From AV40 sp035568175 (lineage in GTDB: Bacteria; Verrucomicrobiota; Verrucomicrobiia; Chthoniobacterales; UBA10450), in NCBI GenBank assembly GCA_035568175.1, contig DATMON010000012.1, positions 1-64,000 of the forward strand: DNA of 64,000 bases, read 5' to 3'. Shown in pieces: positions 24,665 to 32,757 of this stretch. Each line of letters begins with the position of its first letter. Position 1 is the stretch's first letter. The notes under the pieces were generated by a model. That model saw only the letters and a program-made list of their open reading frames with translations, ran no database searches and was not told the origin of the DNA. A program made the position numbers and the translations under genes.

Positions 24665-25258
24665 ATGGCCACGCTCACCAAGCCTCCATCCTCATCTTCA
24701 AAAGAACGCACGAAAAGAACCGTTCAGCCGCCAATTAATCTGGAAAATTGGATCGAGGAAAACCGCGAAAAATTCAAACCGCCGGTCAGCAATCGCTACC
24801 TTTATGATGGACGCGATTTTTTCGTGATGGTGATTAAGGGCCCGAACGCGCGGAACGATTTCCATCTCGTCGACTCGGAAGAATATTTTTATCAGCTCAA
24901 AGGTGACATCAAAGTGCGGATCCGCGAGGGCAACCGCATTGTCGATCATCTCGTGCGCGAAGGGGAGACGTTCTTTATCCCGCCGAATGTTCCGCATGCG
25001 CCGGTCCGTCCACCGGATACGATCGGCGTTGTGGTGGAGCGGCGTCGTCCACCCGGGGAACGCGAACATGTCATCTTCTACTGCGAAAATTGCGGGGCGC
25101 TGGTCGAAGACATCGATTTTGATTGCGCCGATATCGTCGAGCATTTCAGCAAGGCGATGCTTGATTTCTGGAACGACGACGCGCGCCGCACCTGCAAGAA
25201 GTGTGGCACCAAGGTTCCGCAGCCGCAGCCGGTGAAGCCGTTCGAAGAACGGCAGTGA
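24665..25258 (+). CDS. nbaC: 3-hydroxyanthranilate 3,4-dioxygenase
   Basis: 197 residues from ATG 24665 (MATLTKPPSSSSKERTKR); an earlier in-frame ATG reads through repeat DNA. Cupin enzyme opening the ring of 3-hydroxyanthranilate to 2-amino-3-carboxymuconate semialdehyde (ACMS). Iron ligands are in NDFHLVDSEEYFYQLKGD (His and Glu) and IPPNVPHAPVRP (His). The C-terminus has two CxxC pairs, YCENCG and CKKCGT, the rubredoxin-like iron site of bacterial homodimeric forms. It is followed by the ACMS decarboxylase gene, the next step. Human equivalent: HAAO. Confidence 0.95.
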   Translation: MATLTKPPSSSSKERTKRTVQPPINLENWIEENREKFKPPVSNRYLYDGRDFFVMVIKGPNARNDFHLVDSEEYFYQLKGDIKVRIREGNRIVDHLVREGETFFIPPNVPHAPVRPPDTIGVVVERRRPPGEREHVIFYCENCGALVEDIDFDCADIVEHFSKAMLDFWNDDARRTCKKCGTKVPQPQPVKPFEERQ

Positions 25259-25347
25259 CAGGTGACAGGTGACCGGTGACGAGTGACGAGTTTTCACTAG
25301 CGCCACCGAGTCTTTCTTGTCACATGTCACTCATCACCCGTCACTTT
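25255..25347. repeat. Dispersed repeat, family G (GTGACAGGTGAC type)
   Basis: GACAGGTGACAGGTGACCGG, TGACGAGTGACGAG and CACATGTCACTCATCACCCG form interrupted direct and inverted arrays in the short gap between the two kynurenine-pathway genes. Related stretches are at 28716-28746, 29717-29750, 43985-44022, 22141-22175 and 741-770. Confidence 0.6.
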
Positions 25348-25349
25348 CC

Positions 25350-26390
25350 ATGAAGATCGACATCCACACTCATATCCTGCCGCGGCAATGGCCGGATCTG
25401 GACGAAAAGTTCGGATATTCCGGATTCGTCAGGCTCGAGCACTGCGATAAATGCAGCGCGCGGATGATGATCGGCGATCGCGTGTTTCGCGAGATCACCG
25501 ACAACGTCTGGAATCCCGAGCGGCGCATCGAAGAGATGGATCGGGCCGAGGTTTCGATGCAGGCGCTCTCGACCGTGCCGGTAATGTTCAGTTACTGGGC
25601 GAAACCGCGCGACGCGCTCGATCTTTGTCGTTTGCTGAACGACCATATCGCTGAAGTCGTTCGCGCGAGTCCGAAACGGTTCGCCGGTCTCGGAACGATT
25701 CCGTTGCAAGATGTCGATCTTGCCGCGCAGGAACTGGAACGTTGCGTGCGCGAGCTCGGATTACGCGGGGTCGAGATCGGCACGCATGTCGATCCAAACG
25801 ATCATTGCCACGGCCCCGATTGCCGCAACCTCGATCATCCATCGCTCGACGTCGTCTGGAAAACGGCGCAGGACGTGAACGCGGCAGTTTTTGTTCATCC
25901 CTGGGACATGATGGGCAGGGAACGGATGCCGAAATACTGGCTGCCCTGGCTTGTCGGCATGCCGGCTGAAACTTCGCTCGCAATTTGCTCGATGATTTTT
26001 GGTGGCGTGTTCGAGCGCTTCCCGACGTTGCGTGTCGCCTTTTCGCACGGCGGTGGCGCGTTTCCCGGGACAATCGGGCGCATCGAACACGGGTTCCATG
26101 TTCGACCGGACCTGGTCGCAATCGATAACAAAACCAATCCGCGAAAATATCTCGCGAGTGGAACGACTCCAGCGCGGTTCTTTGTCGATTCACTCGTGCA
26201 CGATGCCGATGCGCTGAAGATGCTGATCAAGCTCTTTGGAGCGGAACGTGTCGCGCTTGGGTCGGATTATCCATTCCCGCTGGGCGAAGCGAGCGCCGGC
26301 AAACTCATCGAATCGATGAAACTTCCCGCCAAAGAGAAAACGCAGCTTCTTTCCGGAACAGCCCGGGAATTCTTAGGATTGAAACCTTAA
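25350..26390 (+). CDS. nbaD: 2-amino-3-carboxymuconate-6-semialdehyde decarboxylase (ACMSD)
   Basis: 346 residues from ATG 25350 (MKIDIHTHILP). Zinc amidohydrolase-fold decarboxylase. Metal and active-site motifs are HTH near residue 6, HPWDMMG near 185, SHGGG near 235 and GSDYPFPLG near 300. It removes CO2 from ACMS to give 2-aminomuconate semialdehyde, diverting carbon from quinolinate/NAD to full breakdown. It directly follows the 3-hydroxyanthranilate dioxygenase gene. AAGATCGACAT occurs right at its start codon (25353) and ATGTCGATCTT again at 25711. Lower-level alternative: another amidohydrolase_2 decarboxylase. Confidence 0.94.
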   Translation: MKIDIHTHILPRQWPDLDEKFGYSGFVRLEHCDKCSARMMIGDRVFREITDNVWNPERRIEEMDRAEVSMQALSTVPVMFSYWAKPRDALDLCRLLNDHIAEVVRASPKRFAGLGTIPLQDVDLAAQELERCVRELGLRGVEIGTHVDPNDHCHGPDCRNLDHPSLDVVWKTAQDVNAAVFVHPWDMMGRERMPKYWLPWLVGMPAETSLAICSMIFGGVFERFPTLRVAFSHGGGAFPGTIGRIEHGFHVRPDLVAIDNKTNPRKYLASGTTPARFFVDSLVHDADALKMLIKLFGAERVALGSDYPFPLGEASAGKLIESMKLPAKEKTQLLSGTAREFLGLKP

Positions 26391-26420
26391 CCACGGATTA
26401 CCCGGATTTCACAGATTCAG
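26388..26420. repeat. Dispersed repeat, family F
   Basis: TTAACCACGGATTACCCGGA then TTTCACAGATTC, an intergenic copy of the AACCRCGGATTACGCGGAT repeat between convergent genes. Confidence 0.6.
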
Positions 26421-26429
26421 AGTTGTGGC

Positions 26430-27170
26430 TCAATGGCGGTCCGCGAGCAGCTGAAGATATTGATCGATCAACTCCGGGCCGTGAATCGGTGACCAGTGTC
26501 CGGCGACGATGGTGGTGAAACCGAGATTAAGGCGCTTCAGTTTCTCGAGTGTCTTCGGATACTCAGTGAGGTTGGCGAAGTCGAGATTTCCGAGCTGCTC
26601 TTTGAGAATGCAATTGCCATAGAGAACTTTCTCTCGCGGGAAAAAAACAAAGATCCCGTCAGGCGTGTGCGAGGGACCGAGATAGATCGCCTTTACCGCG
26701 CCGCCTTGTAATTCAAAGTTGCCGACAAATGTTGTGTCGGGGGAGACCAACGGCAACGTCGGATAACTTGGAAATCCCTTTTGCACGTAGTGCACCATCT
26801 CATCCCAATGCTGGTCCAAAAGATCGGCCGTTAACTTCGTTGAAACGATTTTTGCGCCAATGCTTTTGAAATAGACGTTCCCACCGACGCGGTCGGGATG
26901 ATAATTCGTGTCGATCACCTCCGTGATTGGCTTTGGTGTGATCTTACTGATCTCGGCTGCTAATAATTTTGCCGTCTCCGGAGTCCAGGTCGCGCCGATC
27001 ACGCTCACGGAATCGTCGCCAACATAAACAACCGAATTCTCTTTCGAATAAAAATAATCTTCAACGACGTAAACGTGTCCGCGTAGTGGCGTTAATGTGA
27101 CTTTTGGATTCTCAGCGGCGACGAGCGATGCGGGCAGAAGTAAGAGAATCAGCAGGCGGTTCAGGCTCAT
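26430..27170 (-). CDS. Subclass B2-like metallo-beta-lactamase
   Basis: 246 residues with a signal peptide (MSLNRLLILLLLPASLVAAE). The zinc motif is DTNYHPDRVGGN, with Asn where B1/B3 enzymes have His; NxHxD is the hallmark of subclass B2 (CphA, ImiS, Sfh-I). Also present: LGPSHTPDGIFVFFP (His196), YGNCILKEQLGNL (Cys221) and GHWSPIHGPELIDQY (His263). All residues of the B2 active site are seen, and the flanks closely resemble CphA. Known B2 enzymes hydrolyse mainly carbapenems with one zinc in the periplasm. It lies alone among kynurenine genes; a natural environmental homologue. Confidence 0.9.
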   Translation of the reverse strand: MSLNRLLILLLLPASLVAAENPKVTLTPLRGHVYVVEDYFYSKENSVVYVGDDSVSVIGATWTPETAKLLAAEISKITPKPITEVIDTNYHPDRVGGNVYFKSIGAKIVSTKLTADLLDQHWDEMVHYVQKGFPSYPTLPLVSPDTTFVGNFELQGGAVKAIYLGPSHTPDGIFVFFPREKVLYGNCILKEQLGNLDFANLTEYPKTLEKLKRLNLGFTTIVAGHWSPIHGPELIDQYLQLLADRH

Positions 27171-27223
27171 GGCTGGATTACGTGCCCCAAACCCGAATCT
27201 TACGCGAATTCTTCGGGCTGTTT

Positions 27224-27350
27224 AGCGGTGCTTGTTCTCAAGCACCGAAACTTAATAGACAGGCGCTTGGCACAATCCTGCCGCTCTGCGGCAAACCGAA
27301 AACCGGGCTCATTATGGATGCACTAGCGGGAGCGTAAGCGCCTCTACAAT
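27224..27350. repeat. Family C repeat interrupted by element D
   Basis: The family C unit starts at 27224 (AGCGGTGCTTGTTCTCAAGC), reaches AGGCGCTTGGCACAA at 27275, is interrupted by 62 nt (27276-27337, TCCTGCCGCTCTGCGGC ... GCACTAGCGGGAGCGTAA), then resumes GCGCCTCTACAA. The uninterrupted version is at 54266-54333. Confidence 0.75.
27276..27337 (+). mobile_element. Element D, a short mobile palindromic repeat
   Basis: A 62-nt insert in a family C hairpin: left end TCCTGCCGCTCTGCGGCAAA (itself a hairpin), right end GCACTAGCGGGAGCGTAA. The same ends flank a longer insert at 54748-54901, again after ACAA and before GC in the hairpin arm of family C. A partial third copy lies reversed at 58796-58836. 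No coding capacity, so mobilised in trans if mobile. Confidence 0.6.
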
Positions 27351-28136
27351 TCACATTTCGTGTCGGATGGCCCAGAGATCGTGAAAGATTGGTCGGAAGA
27401 GCGACTCCTTTAAAAACGGTACGCCCGGCGATCCGCCGGTGCCTTTTTTCGCGCCGATCGTGCGCTCGACCAGTTTGATGTGGCGATAACGCCATTCCTG
27501 TAATCCCTCATCAAAATCGGTCATGAGCTCGAAGAGGATCGAAACTTCGGGCGAGGATTTATAAAGCTTTAGAATTTCCTTTTGCACCAGCTCGTTCGGC
27601 CCGTTCGGTTGCGTCAGGTCGCGGTTTTTCAATTCCGCTGGAATTTTTGCGCCGCGCTTTTCCAGAAAATCATAGAAATGATCGATCACCGTTCGCTCGC
27701 CGATCCGCTCTTGCAGCCGGTCCGCGCCGGGGAAATCCGGCTTCACGTATTTCAGTGTCGATTCCCGTTTGTATCCGAGCACGAACTCGATCTCCCGGAA
27801 CTGGATCGATTGAAATCCGGAGGCGGTTTCGAGCCGGTCGCGAAAACTGGAAAACGACGATGGCGTCATCGTTTCGAGAATATCGATCTGCGCTACCAGA
27901 ACTTTCATGATCGTCCGGACACGCTTGAAGGAATGGATTGCGCCGAACAAATCCCCCGCGGAAAAATCTCCTTTTATTTTTTCGAACTCATGGAGCAGCT
28001 GCTTAAACCAAAGCTCGTAAGTCTGATGAATGATGATGAACAACATTTCATCGTGCTCCGCTGGCGTTGACCGCGGTTTCTGGAGCGTGAGCAACTTCTC
28101 CAAGTCCAAATAATTGGCATAGGTTAAAGGAGGCAT
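27351..28136 (-). CDS. kynA: Tryptophan 2,3-dioxygenase
   Basis: 261 residues. The heme enzyme opening the indole ring of Trp to N-formylkynurenine, first step of the kynurenine route. Motifs: HDEMLFIIIHQTYELWFKQL (distal His and substrate pocket), TIMKVLVAQIDILETMTPSSF, FREIEFVLGYK, and proximal heme His in WRYRHIKLVERTIG. Length normal for the bacterial tetramer. It lies 230 nt from the ATP-independent pathway genes to the left but on the other strand. Kynurenine formamidase, the next enzyme, is not seen in the window. Confidence 0.96.
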   Translation of the reverse strand: MPPLTYANYLDLEKLLTLQKPRSTPAEHDEMLFIIIHQTYELWFKQLLHEFEKIKGDFSAGDLFGAIHSFKRVRTIMKVLVAQIDILETMTPSSFSSFRDRLETASGFQSIQFREIEFVLGYKRESTLKYVKPDFPGADRLQERIGERTVIDHFYDFLEKRGAKIPAELKNRDLTQPNGPNELVQKEILKLYKSSPEVSILFELMTDFDEGLQEWRYRHIKLVERTIGAKKGTGGSPGVPFLKESLFRPIFHDLWAIRHEM

Positions 28137-28188
28137 CGGCAGCGGAACGCTGCAATGACGAATGACGAATGTCTAATGACGAAATTCG

Positions 28189-28632
28189 CTATTTGAGCAC
28201 CGCTTGGTGAAACTCGTGCCAGTCGTCGAGATTGTTCAGGTTCACCGCGTCCTTTGCCGCGGAAGCATCATCCGCGATGCCACACGATTCCAGAATACCT
28301 TTCCGGGTTTCGTTGTCGTGATTATAGCCGCGCACCGCTGCGTTATGCTTTTCGATCGATTGTCGATGTAACGACTTCGCGTTCTTGTTAACCCACGCCT
28401 CGAACTGTGGATAGGTCGGTTTGTTCTGCTTGATGTAATCCTTTACCGCGTGTTCATCGAGTCCGAGCGCGGCGCAGGTCATCGCATCGTAGCCACGGCC
28501 GATGCCAGGATAACCAGCAGCCAGTTTGCCTTGCGCTTCGAGCGAAATTTTCTGCCACATCCGCGGCAGATGCAGAACTCCGAGTGGACCGGCAGTGCCG
28601 GAACTAATCATTGGAACGTATGTGTCAGCCAT
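28189..28632 (-). CDS. Conserved hypothetical protein (DUF5069-like)
   Basis: 147 residues, soluble, mostly helical, with no signal peptide. LGVLHLPRMWQKISLEAQGKL near residues 17-37 and GRGYDAMTCAALGLDEHAV resemble the DUF5069 family, common in Verrucomicrobiota; recognition is moderate. Function unknown. It lies 53 nt upstream of the tryptophan dioxygenase gene on the same strand, so perhaps co-transcribed with it. No catalytic motif is evident. Confidence 0.65.
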   Translation of the reverse strand: MADTYVPMISSGTAGPLGVLHLPRMWQKISLEAQGKLAAGYPGIGRGYDAMTCAALGLDEHAVKDYIKQNKPTYPQFEAWVNKNAKSLHRQSIEKHNAAVRGYNHDNETRKGILESCGIADDASAAKDAVNLNNLDDWHEFHQAVLK

Positions 28633-28753
28633 AAGAAGAAGTTGAGAGTTGAGGGTTGATTGTTGAGGAGTTGATAAAATTCTTACGGCACAGCTGTCCG
28701 GAGGCGATCTTTAATCTCGGCACTTGTCACTGGTCACACGTCACTTCTGCGAA

Positions 28754-29968
28754 TCATTTCATGATTCGCAGATAATATTCGTCCCACGCCGCTGGAATTT
28801 TTTCCCGCGAAGAGTACGGCCCCGGCTCATACGCGCGGGACGCGATGCCTTGCTGGCTGAGCTCACAGACGTGCCAATCCTGCTTGTTCGTCATGTCCCA
28901 AAATTCGATCGCGTCTTCCGGTTTGAAATCTTTTCGGGTGAATGCGTCCGGATGAAAAAACCAGTCGCACACGATCAATGTCCGTTCCGGCGACTGCGGC
29001 CAGAGCTGATGCACCATCACGTATTCCGGATGCAACGAGAGCAGCATGTTCGGAAAAATGGAATAATAGAATACAACTTGGTAATCATGGTCAGGTCCGC
29101 CACCGGACGGACTCGCCGTGGCGAGCTCTTTATTGCCCGCTCTGATTGGCAAGGCACACGTATTCCCGCTCATACTCAGGCTTTTGCCGGGATTGATCTT
29201 CATGAATCCGCCGAGGAACGGTCCTTCCGCCAAATCGTTCTCCGCCGAATCGTATGGCGAAACTTTGGAAAGCATCGGATGCACGCCCGGGCAGTGATAA
29301 CACTCCGAGTAATTCTCAAACATCAGCTTCCAATTCGCCCGCACGTCGTACTCAATCCGTTTCGCCGGTTGCAAGATCGACATATTCCAGTGCGAAAATT
29401 TCCCATTCAACGGCGCGAACCAATGTTCCAAGGAGATGAAATCTCCTGAACGTTGCCGCGCCGTAGCTTCTGAGCGAAGGCGGGCCTCACCGTCATTGAG
29501 ATTCACAAAAATGAATCCTTCCCAAATTCCGATGTTGACCGGATGCAACGGATAATCCGCCTTATCGAATCCTGGAACCTCATCCATGTGGGGCGCACCG
29601 ATCAGTCGGCCATCGAGTCCGTAAGTCCACGCGTGATACGGGCACTGAATCGCGGATGCGTGTCCGCACGAATCTTCTTTTAACCGTGTTCCTCGATGTC
29701 GGCACACGTTATAAAATCCTCTGACCTGTGACTTCTGATCTCTGGTCACAATCACGCTTTCGCCCGTGATTGTGGCTAGGAAAAAGTCTCCCGACTTTTT
29801 CAATTGGCTCTGATGCCCGACCAGCAGCCATTCTTTCGGAAAAATCTCGGCCTCCTCCTTCGCAAAAACTTCCAGCGAAACAAAATATTTCTGCGGCAGC
29901 GTGTTCCTAGGATACTGATGAGATTCAGTAATCTTGACCTCGAGTGAAGGTGTCGCAGCCTCTTTCAT
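28754..29968 (-). CDS. Rieske [2Fe-2S] aromatic-ring-hydroxylating oxygenase, alpha subunit
   Basis: 404 residues from ATG 29968, which overlaps the RNA-ligase stop as ATGA; an ATG at 29992 would add 8. Rieske ligands are CRHRG and CPYHAWTYG near residues 87-110; mononuclear iron ligands lie in YSECYHCPGVHP near 213-225. It hydroxylates an unidentified aromatic or quaternary-amine substrate. Two stretches look like repeats read in frame: EARLRSEATARQ (DNA 29453-29490, family B) and ELATASPSGGGPD (29094-29135, family A). 29717-29750 also resembles family G. No reductase or beta subunit nearby. Confidence 0.9.
   Translation of the reverse strand: MKEAATPSLEVKITESHQYPRNTLPQKYFVSLEVFAKEEAEIFPKEWLLVGHQSQLKKSGDFFLATITGESVIVTRDQKSQVRGFYNVCRHRGTRLKEDSCGHASAIQCPYHAWTYGLDGRLIGAPHMDEVPGFDKADYPLHPVNIGIWEGFIFVNLNDGEARLRSEATARQRSGDFISLEHWFAPLNGKFSHWNMSILQPAKRIEYDVRANWKLMFENYSECYHCPGVHPMLSKVSPYDSAENDLAEGPFLGGFMKINPGKSLSMSGNTCALPIRAGNKELATASPSGGGPDHDYQVVFYYSIFPNMLLSLHPEYVMVHQLWPQSPERTLIVCDWFFHPDAFTRKDFKPEDAIEFWDMTNKQDWHVCELSQQGIASRAYEPGPYSSREKIPAAWDEYYLRIMK
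29094..29135. repeat. Family A repeat inside the Rieske oxygenase gene
   Basis: CCGCCACCGGACGGACTCGC followed by CGTGGCGAGC; palindromic, matching the intergenic copies at 2608 and 3598. Read in frame as a Ser/Gly/Pro-rich loop. Confidence 0.7.
29453..29490. repeat. Family B repeat inside the Rieske oxygenase gene
   Basis: GCGCCGTAGCTTCTGAGCGA followed by AGGCGGG matches family B copies at 8071 and 50080. Read in frame, encoding EARLRSEATARQ. Confidence 0.7.
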
Positions 29969-30666
29969 TCTTTCAATATAAAACTCGCGCAACGATTGGT
30001 CTGGCTGGGAATTCGCGTCCAGTGCTCGGAGATTGAGTGAACAAATTCCGGTCGAACCAGTTTGGCCCTACTGTTGACATAATCGTTGCCTTCCTTCCGA
30101 AGGTAAAGTCCTTCTACAGGCCCCGAGTAATAGGATGATTGTCGATCCAGCATCGCACGTAATTGCATTTGCGTGAATCCCCCGCGGCGAATCTGCGCTA
30201 CAACAGGCAGCTCCATAGTTGCGCACAAGGCATTCCGACGCTGAACACTCCAGAATTGTTCGGTTCCGAGATCAAAGACATCGAATCCAAGAAACCAGTC
30301 CGGTAGCATTGTATATAAGATGCTATGTTTGAGATAGCACCATTCGCCGAACAGAATAACGTCGGCGGGTAGATATTCTTCAATGCGTGCGCGGTTTTGT
30401 GCAATCCAACCGGCTAGCGGCTTCCATTGGCCTGTAAAAGGACGTCTCAAAAATTGTCCGCGATTTTGTGCCCGAACATGACGATGACGATCGAGCGAGA
30501 TCCCCAGATTGGAACCATCAATCTTTTCCTCGACGATTATTTCGCCGTTTAGGAAGTCCGCAGCTTCCGGCGGGCTCATGACCTTATCGTCTCGAAGAGC
30601 CGTTTGCGAAAGCCAATACAGGTGTGGCGTCCTGGGAAACTTGTGGATTTTCTGAGATACATTCAT
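29965..30666 (-). CDS. ATP-dependent RNA ligase family protein (T4 Rnl2-like fold)
   Basis: 233 residues, nucleotidyltransferase domain. Motif I IVEEKIDGSN holds the Lys that takes AMP (near residue 48). Motif III ILFGEWCY and LGFDVFD lie near 107 and 127, motif IV VEGLYLRK near 183, and motif V RAKLVRPEF near 200. Such ligases seal 5'-phosphate/3'-OH breaks in RNA. Its ATG overlaps the PIN gene stop (ATGA at 30663-30666) and its own stop overlaps the Rieske start. With the PIN nuclease and ATPase upstream it forms a damage-and-repair style operon. Could be a DNA nick ligase, less likely given size. Confidence 0.85.
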   Translation of the reverse strand: MNVSQKIHKFPRTPHLYWLSQTALRDDKVMSPPEAADFLNGEIIVEEKIDGSNLGISLDRHRHVRAQNRGQFLRRPFTGQWKPLAGWIAQNRARIEEYLPADVILFGEWCYLKHSILYTMLPDWFLGFDVFDLGTEQFWSVQRRNALCATMELPVVAQIRRGGFTQMQLRAMLDRQSSYYSGPVEGLYLRKEGNDYVNSRAKLVRPEFVHSISEHWTRIPSQTNRCASFILKE

Positions 30667-31166
30667 TCTTTGAGCTCATCAGGACACAGTTGGAGTACCG
30701 GAATTCCGATGGAATTCAGAGTATCTTCATGATGCTTCCAGTCACTATCGGTGGCGTTTAATACGGATGTCGGTCCCAAGCAGGCCAACGCCGCGACGGC
30801 AACGGCAACATACTTGCGATCCGATTTGTCGAATGCCCCCAGCGATGGGTCTTTTGGAAATTCCTCGAAATCACCTGTGGCTGCCAAAGTGATTGGCACT
30901 CGTTCGCAACGATCGCCGGTCCACTGGTTTTCATGAATCCATCTTAAGAATTGATCGCCCATGCCAGGCTCGCCAGCGATTGCAAAATAGCCCATGTACT
31001 CGTTCCAAATAAGATCGAGATTATCAATTGCAACGCGACCGCGCTCCATGATCGACTGTAAGGTTTCGACACATTCAAATTCGCATTCTGCACACACGTC
31101 AGCTTGGCCGTTAGCGGCAATACCAACATTTACATCGACCACGCACAACGGCGGGATATCCGTCAT
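30663..31166 (-). CDS. PIN-domain nuclease
   Basis: 167 residues. PIN-type acidic residues appear in order: CVVDVNVGIAANG (first Asp near 10), an Asp/Glu-rich middle, FDKSDRKYVAVAVAA (Asp near 118) and ATDSDWKHHED (Asp near 143), with the closing GIPVLQLCPDEL strand. PIN enzymes are metal-dependent ribonucleases, often toxins cutting tRNA or mRNA. It begins 15 nt after the ATPase stop and overlaps the ligase start, so it sits in the middle of a three-gene operon. VapC-like, but no VapB antitoxin gene is adjacent. Confidence 0.8.
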   Translation of the reverse strand: MTDIPPLCVVDVNVGIAANGQADVCAECEFECVETLQSIMERGRVAIDNLDLIWNEYMGYFAIAGEPGMGDQFLRWIHENQWTGDRCERVPITLAATGDFEEFPKDPSLGAFDKSDRKYVAVAVAALACLGPTSVLNATDSDWKHHEDTLNSIGIPVLQLCPDELKE

Positions 31167-31181
31167 TTCCGCTATCTTATT

Positions 31182-32591
31182 TCACGACTTGGTTGACGTA
31201 CCGGCGCTGCTCATTTCTCGCTGCAGGCCGGCCTTACGCATCTCCGCAATATCGGTCATTTGATCTCCGAAGAAGTTTTTCGGCCAGTTCTTGATTCGAC
31301 CAAAATCATCAAGGTCCAATGGTTTAATTGACGACCCGCTCTCGCGAGTAGCCGGTTCGCAAACATATGCTGCGAGATCATTCGATGGCAGAATCTGCTC
31401 TGCGACGCGCCGCTGTAACCGGCGAAGGAAATGCTCCGAATGGCTTTCTATCAAAAATTGAATCCGCCGCTCTTCGCCATTCTCTCTGGATCGAATTGCT
31501 TCAACGAATAAATCGGCTAGATCCGCCTGAACTTTGGGGTGCAAATGTAGCTCAGGTTGCTCGATTACGATTGTTGCGTTCGCCGGCGCACAAAAAGCAG
31601 CTGTAACTACAGGCAAGACCTGTGATACGCCGAACCCCACATCCGGCAGAGTCACCTCCTTTGTTCTTCCCGGCATTTTAAGTCGCACTTGGTACGATCG
31701 GGTTAACTTAGAGACTTGGACCAAGCGGAATCCTTCAATTACTCCAAGTCTTTGAAGCCATGCACCGACAAACCCTTGAAGTGGCTGATAACGTTTGTTC
31801 TTGCCTGGACTAATTGAGCGTTCGGCACCCGCCAGTAGAGTAGCAATGCTGTTTTCTCCCTGAAATCCGACGTCTCCAGGTGTTTGACCGGTCCATGTGT
31901 ATTCCCTTCTAGGATATTGCCGAAGAGGACCAAGATAGTGGAGACTTTTCAAAACGCGCTCAAGCTCTAGCTGAAGATCCGCGAAGCCTGCGACATTTTG
32001 GTAGTACGCAAAGAGCTCATCAGGGAACCCGTAGAATCGATTGGGTGGAGGAAGAGGCCAAACGCGCATTTGTTTGCGCACCGCATCGAATCCTTCTGAA
32101 GTCAGATGGTATTTCGTGCTGCTAGGTTCTTTCGTAAGAGCGATACGGACATCCTGTTTGCCTCCTTTGCTCGGATTGACGCGATATGTGAGCGACTTCG
32201 TGATGACCCGTTCTTGTTTTCCCTGCGTCAGTCCAACGTGACCATCAAATGCCAACTCACGAACAACAAAAACGCGATCATGCAGCGGATCTTTGAGTTC
32301 TAGGGGAGTTGCGCACTCCGAGCTGATAGTAAACTCGATGTCGCGCTTTTCGTCATTGTCATAGACGTACGTCAGATAATTGCCCAGATCGAGGGGATTG
32401 CGTTCGTCGGATGTGTGGAAAACCAACCTGCGGTCTGGTTGTTCCACTGTTCGGCGCAGCATAAGCAAGAATTGGCCAAGGCTGGATTTGCCAGAACTGT
32501 TTGTGCCAAACAGAACTGTGATGGGAGCGAGCGGTAAACGGCCAGTATCTTCCCATGTTTTGAAATTCCGGAGCCGGAGTAAAGTCAGCAT
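31182..32591 (-). CDS. AAA ATPase with DUF3696 C-terminus (OLD/SMC-like)
   Basis: 469 residues from ATG 32591 (MLTLLRLRNFKTWEDTG); an in-frame ATG at 32663 adds 24 doubtful residues. ABC/SMC-type ATPase: Walker A GTNSSGKSSLGQF near residue 30, Walker B ATIVIEQPELHLHP near 350, H-loop IESHSEHFLRRL near 395. The end, DFGRIKNWPKNFFGD, fits DUF3696. Related ATPases gate nucleases in several anti-phage systems. Base composition here and in the two downstream genes looks more AT-rich than the flanks, and none of the three contains the GTCGATCTT word, which hints at transfer. Confidence 0.88.
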   Translation of the reverse strand: MLTLLRLRNFKTWEDTGRLPLAPITVLFGTNSSGKSSLGQFLLMLRRTVEQPDRRLVFHTSDERNPLDLGNYLTYVYDNDEKRDIEFTISSECATPLELKDPLHDRVFVVRELAFDGHVGLTQGKQERVITKSLTYRVNPSKGGKQDVRIALTKEPSSTKYHLTSEGFDAVRKQMRVWPLPPPNRFYGFPDELFAYYQNVAGFADLQLELERVLKSLHYLGPLRQYPRREYTWTGQTPGDVGFQGENSIATLLAGAERSISPGKNKRYQPLQGFVGAWLQRLGVIEGFRLVQVSKLTRSYQVRLKMPGRTKEVTLPDVGFGVSQVLPVVTAAFCAPANATIVIEQPELHLHPKVQADLADLFVEAIRSRENGEERRIQFLIESHSEHFLRRLQRRVAEQILPSNDLAAYVCEPATRESGSSIKPLDLDDFGRIKNWPKNFFGDQMTDIAEMRKAGLQREMSSAGTSTKS

Positions 32592-32757
32592 ACGGTTGGA
32601 ATACCCTAAACGGGGAGCGTTAAGAATAAAGCCTCTATCCAGGTGGTAACGAGCGCCATCCAATACTGCGGAGTGCGTTTGACACCATGACGAACCGTCA
32701 GTGGACCGCTTGGCAATTCAACTCTGCTCTGCGGGGGCGACTTCTTCGGGGTGAAAC
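32592..32757. other. Intergenic space upstream of the ATPase operon
   Basis: 166 nt between the permease stop and the ATPase start. It should hold the operon promoter. I see no clear sigma-70 pair, dispersed repeat or hairpin that I can name. Confidence 0.4.

Noticed and set aside
30663..31166. VapBC-type toxin-antitoxin reading of the PIN gene
   Set aside because: No small antitoxin gene adjoins; the neighbours are a large ATPase and an RNA ligase, so a different system is more likely.
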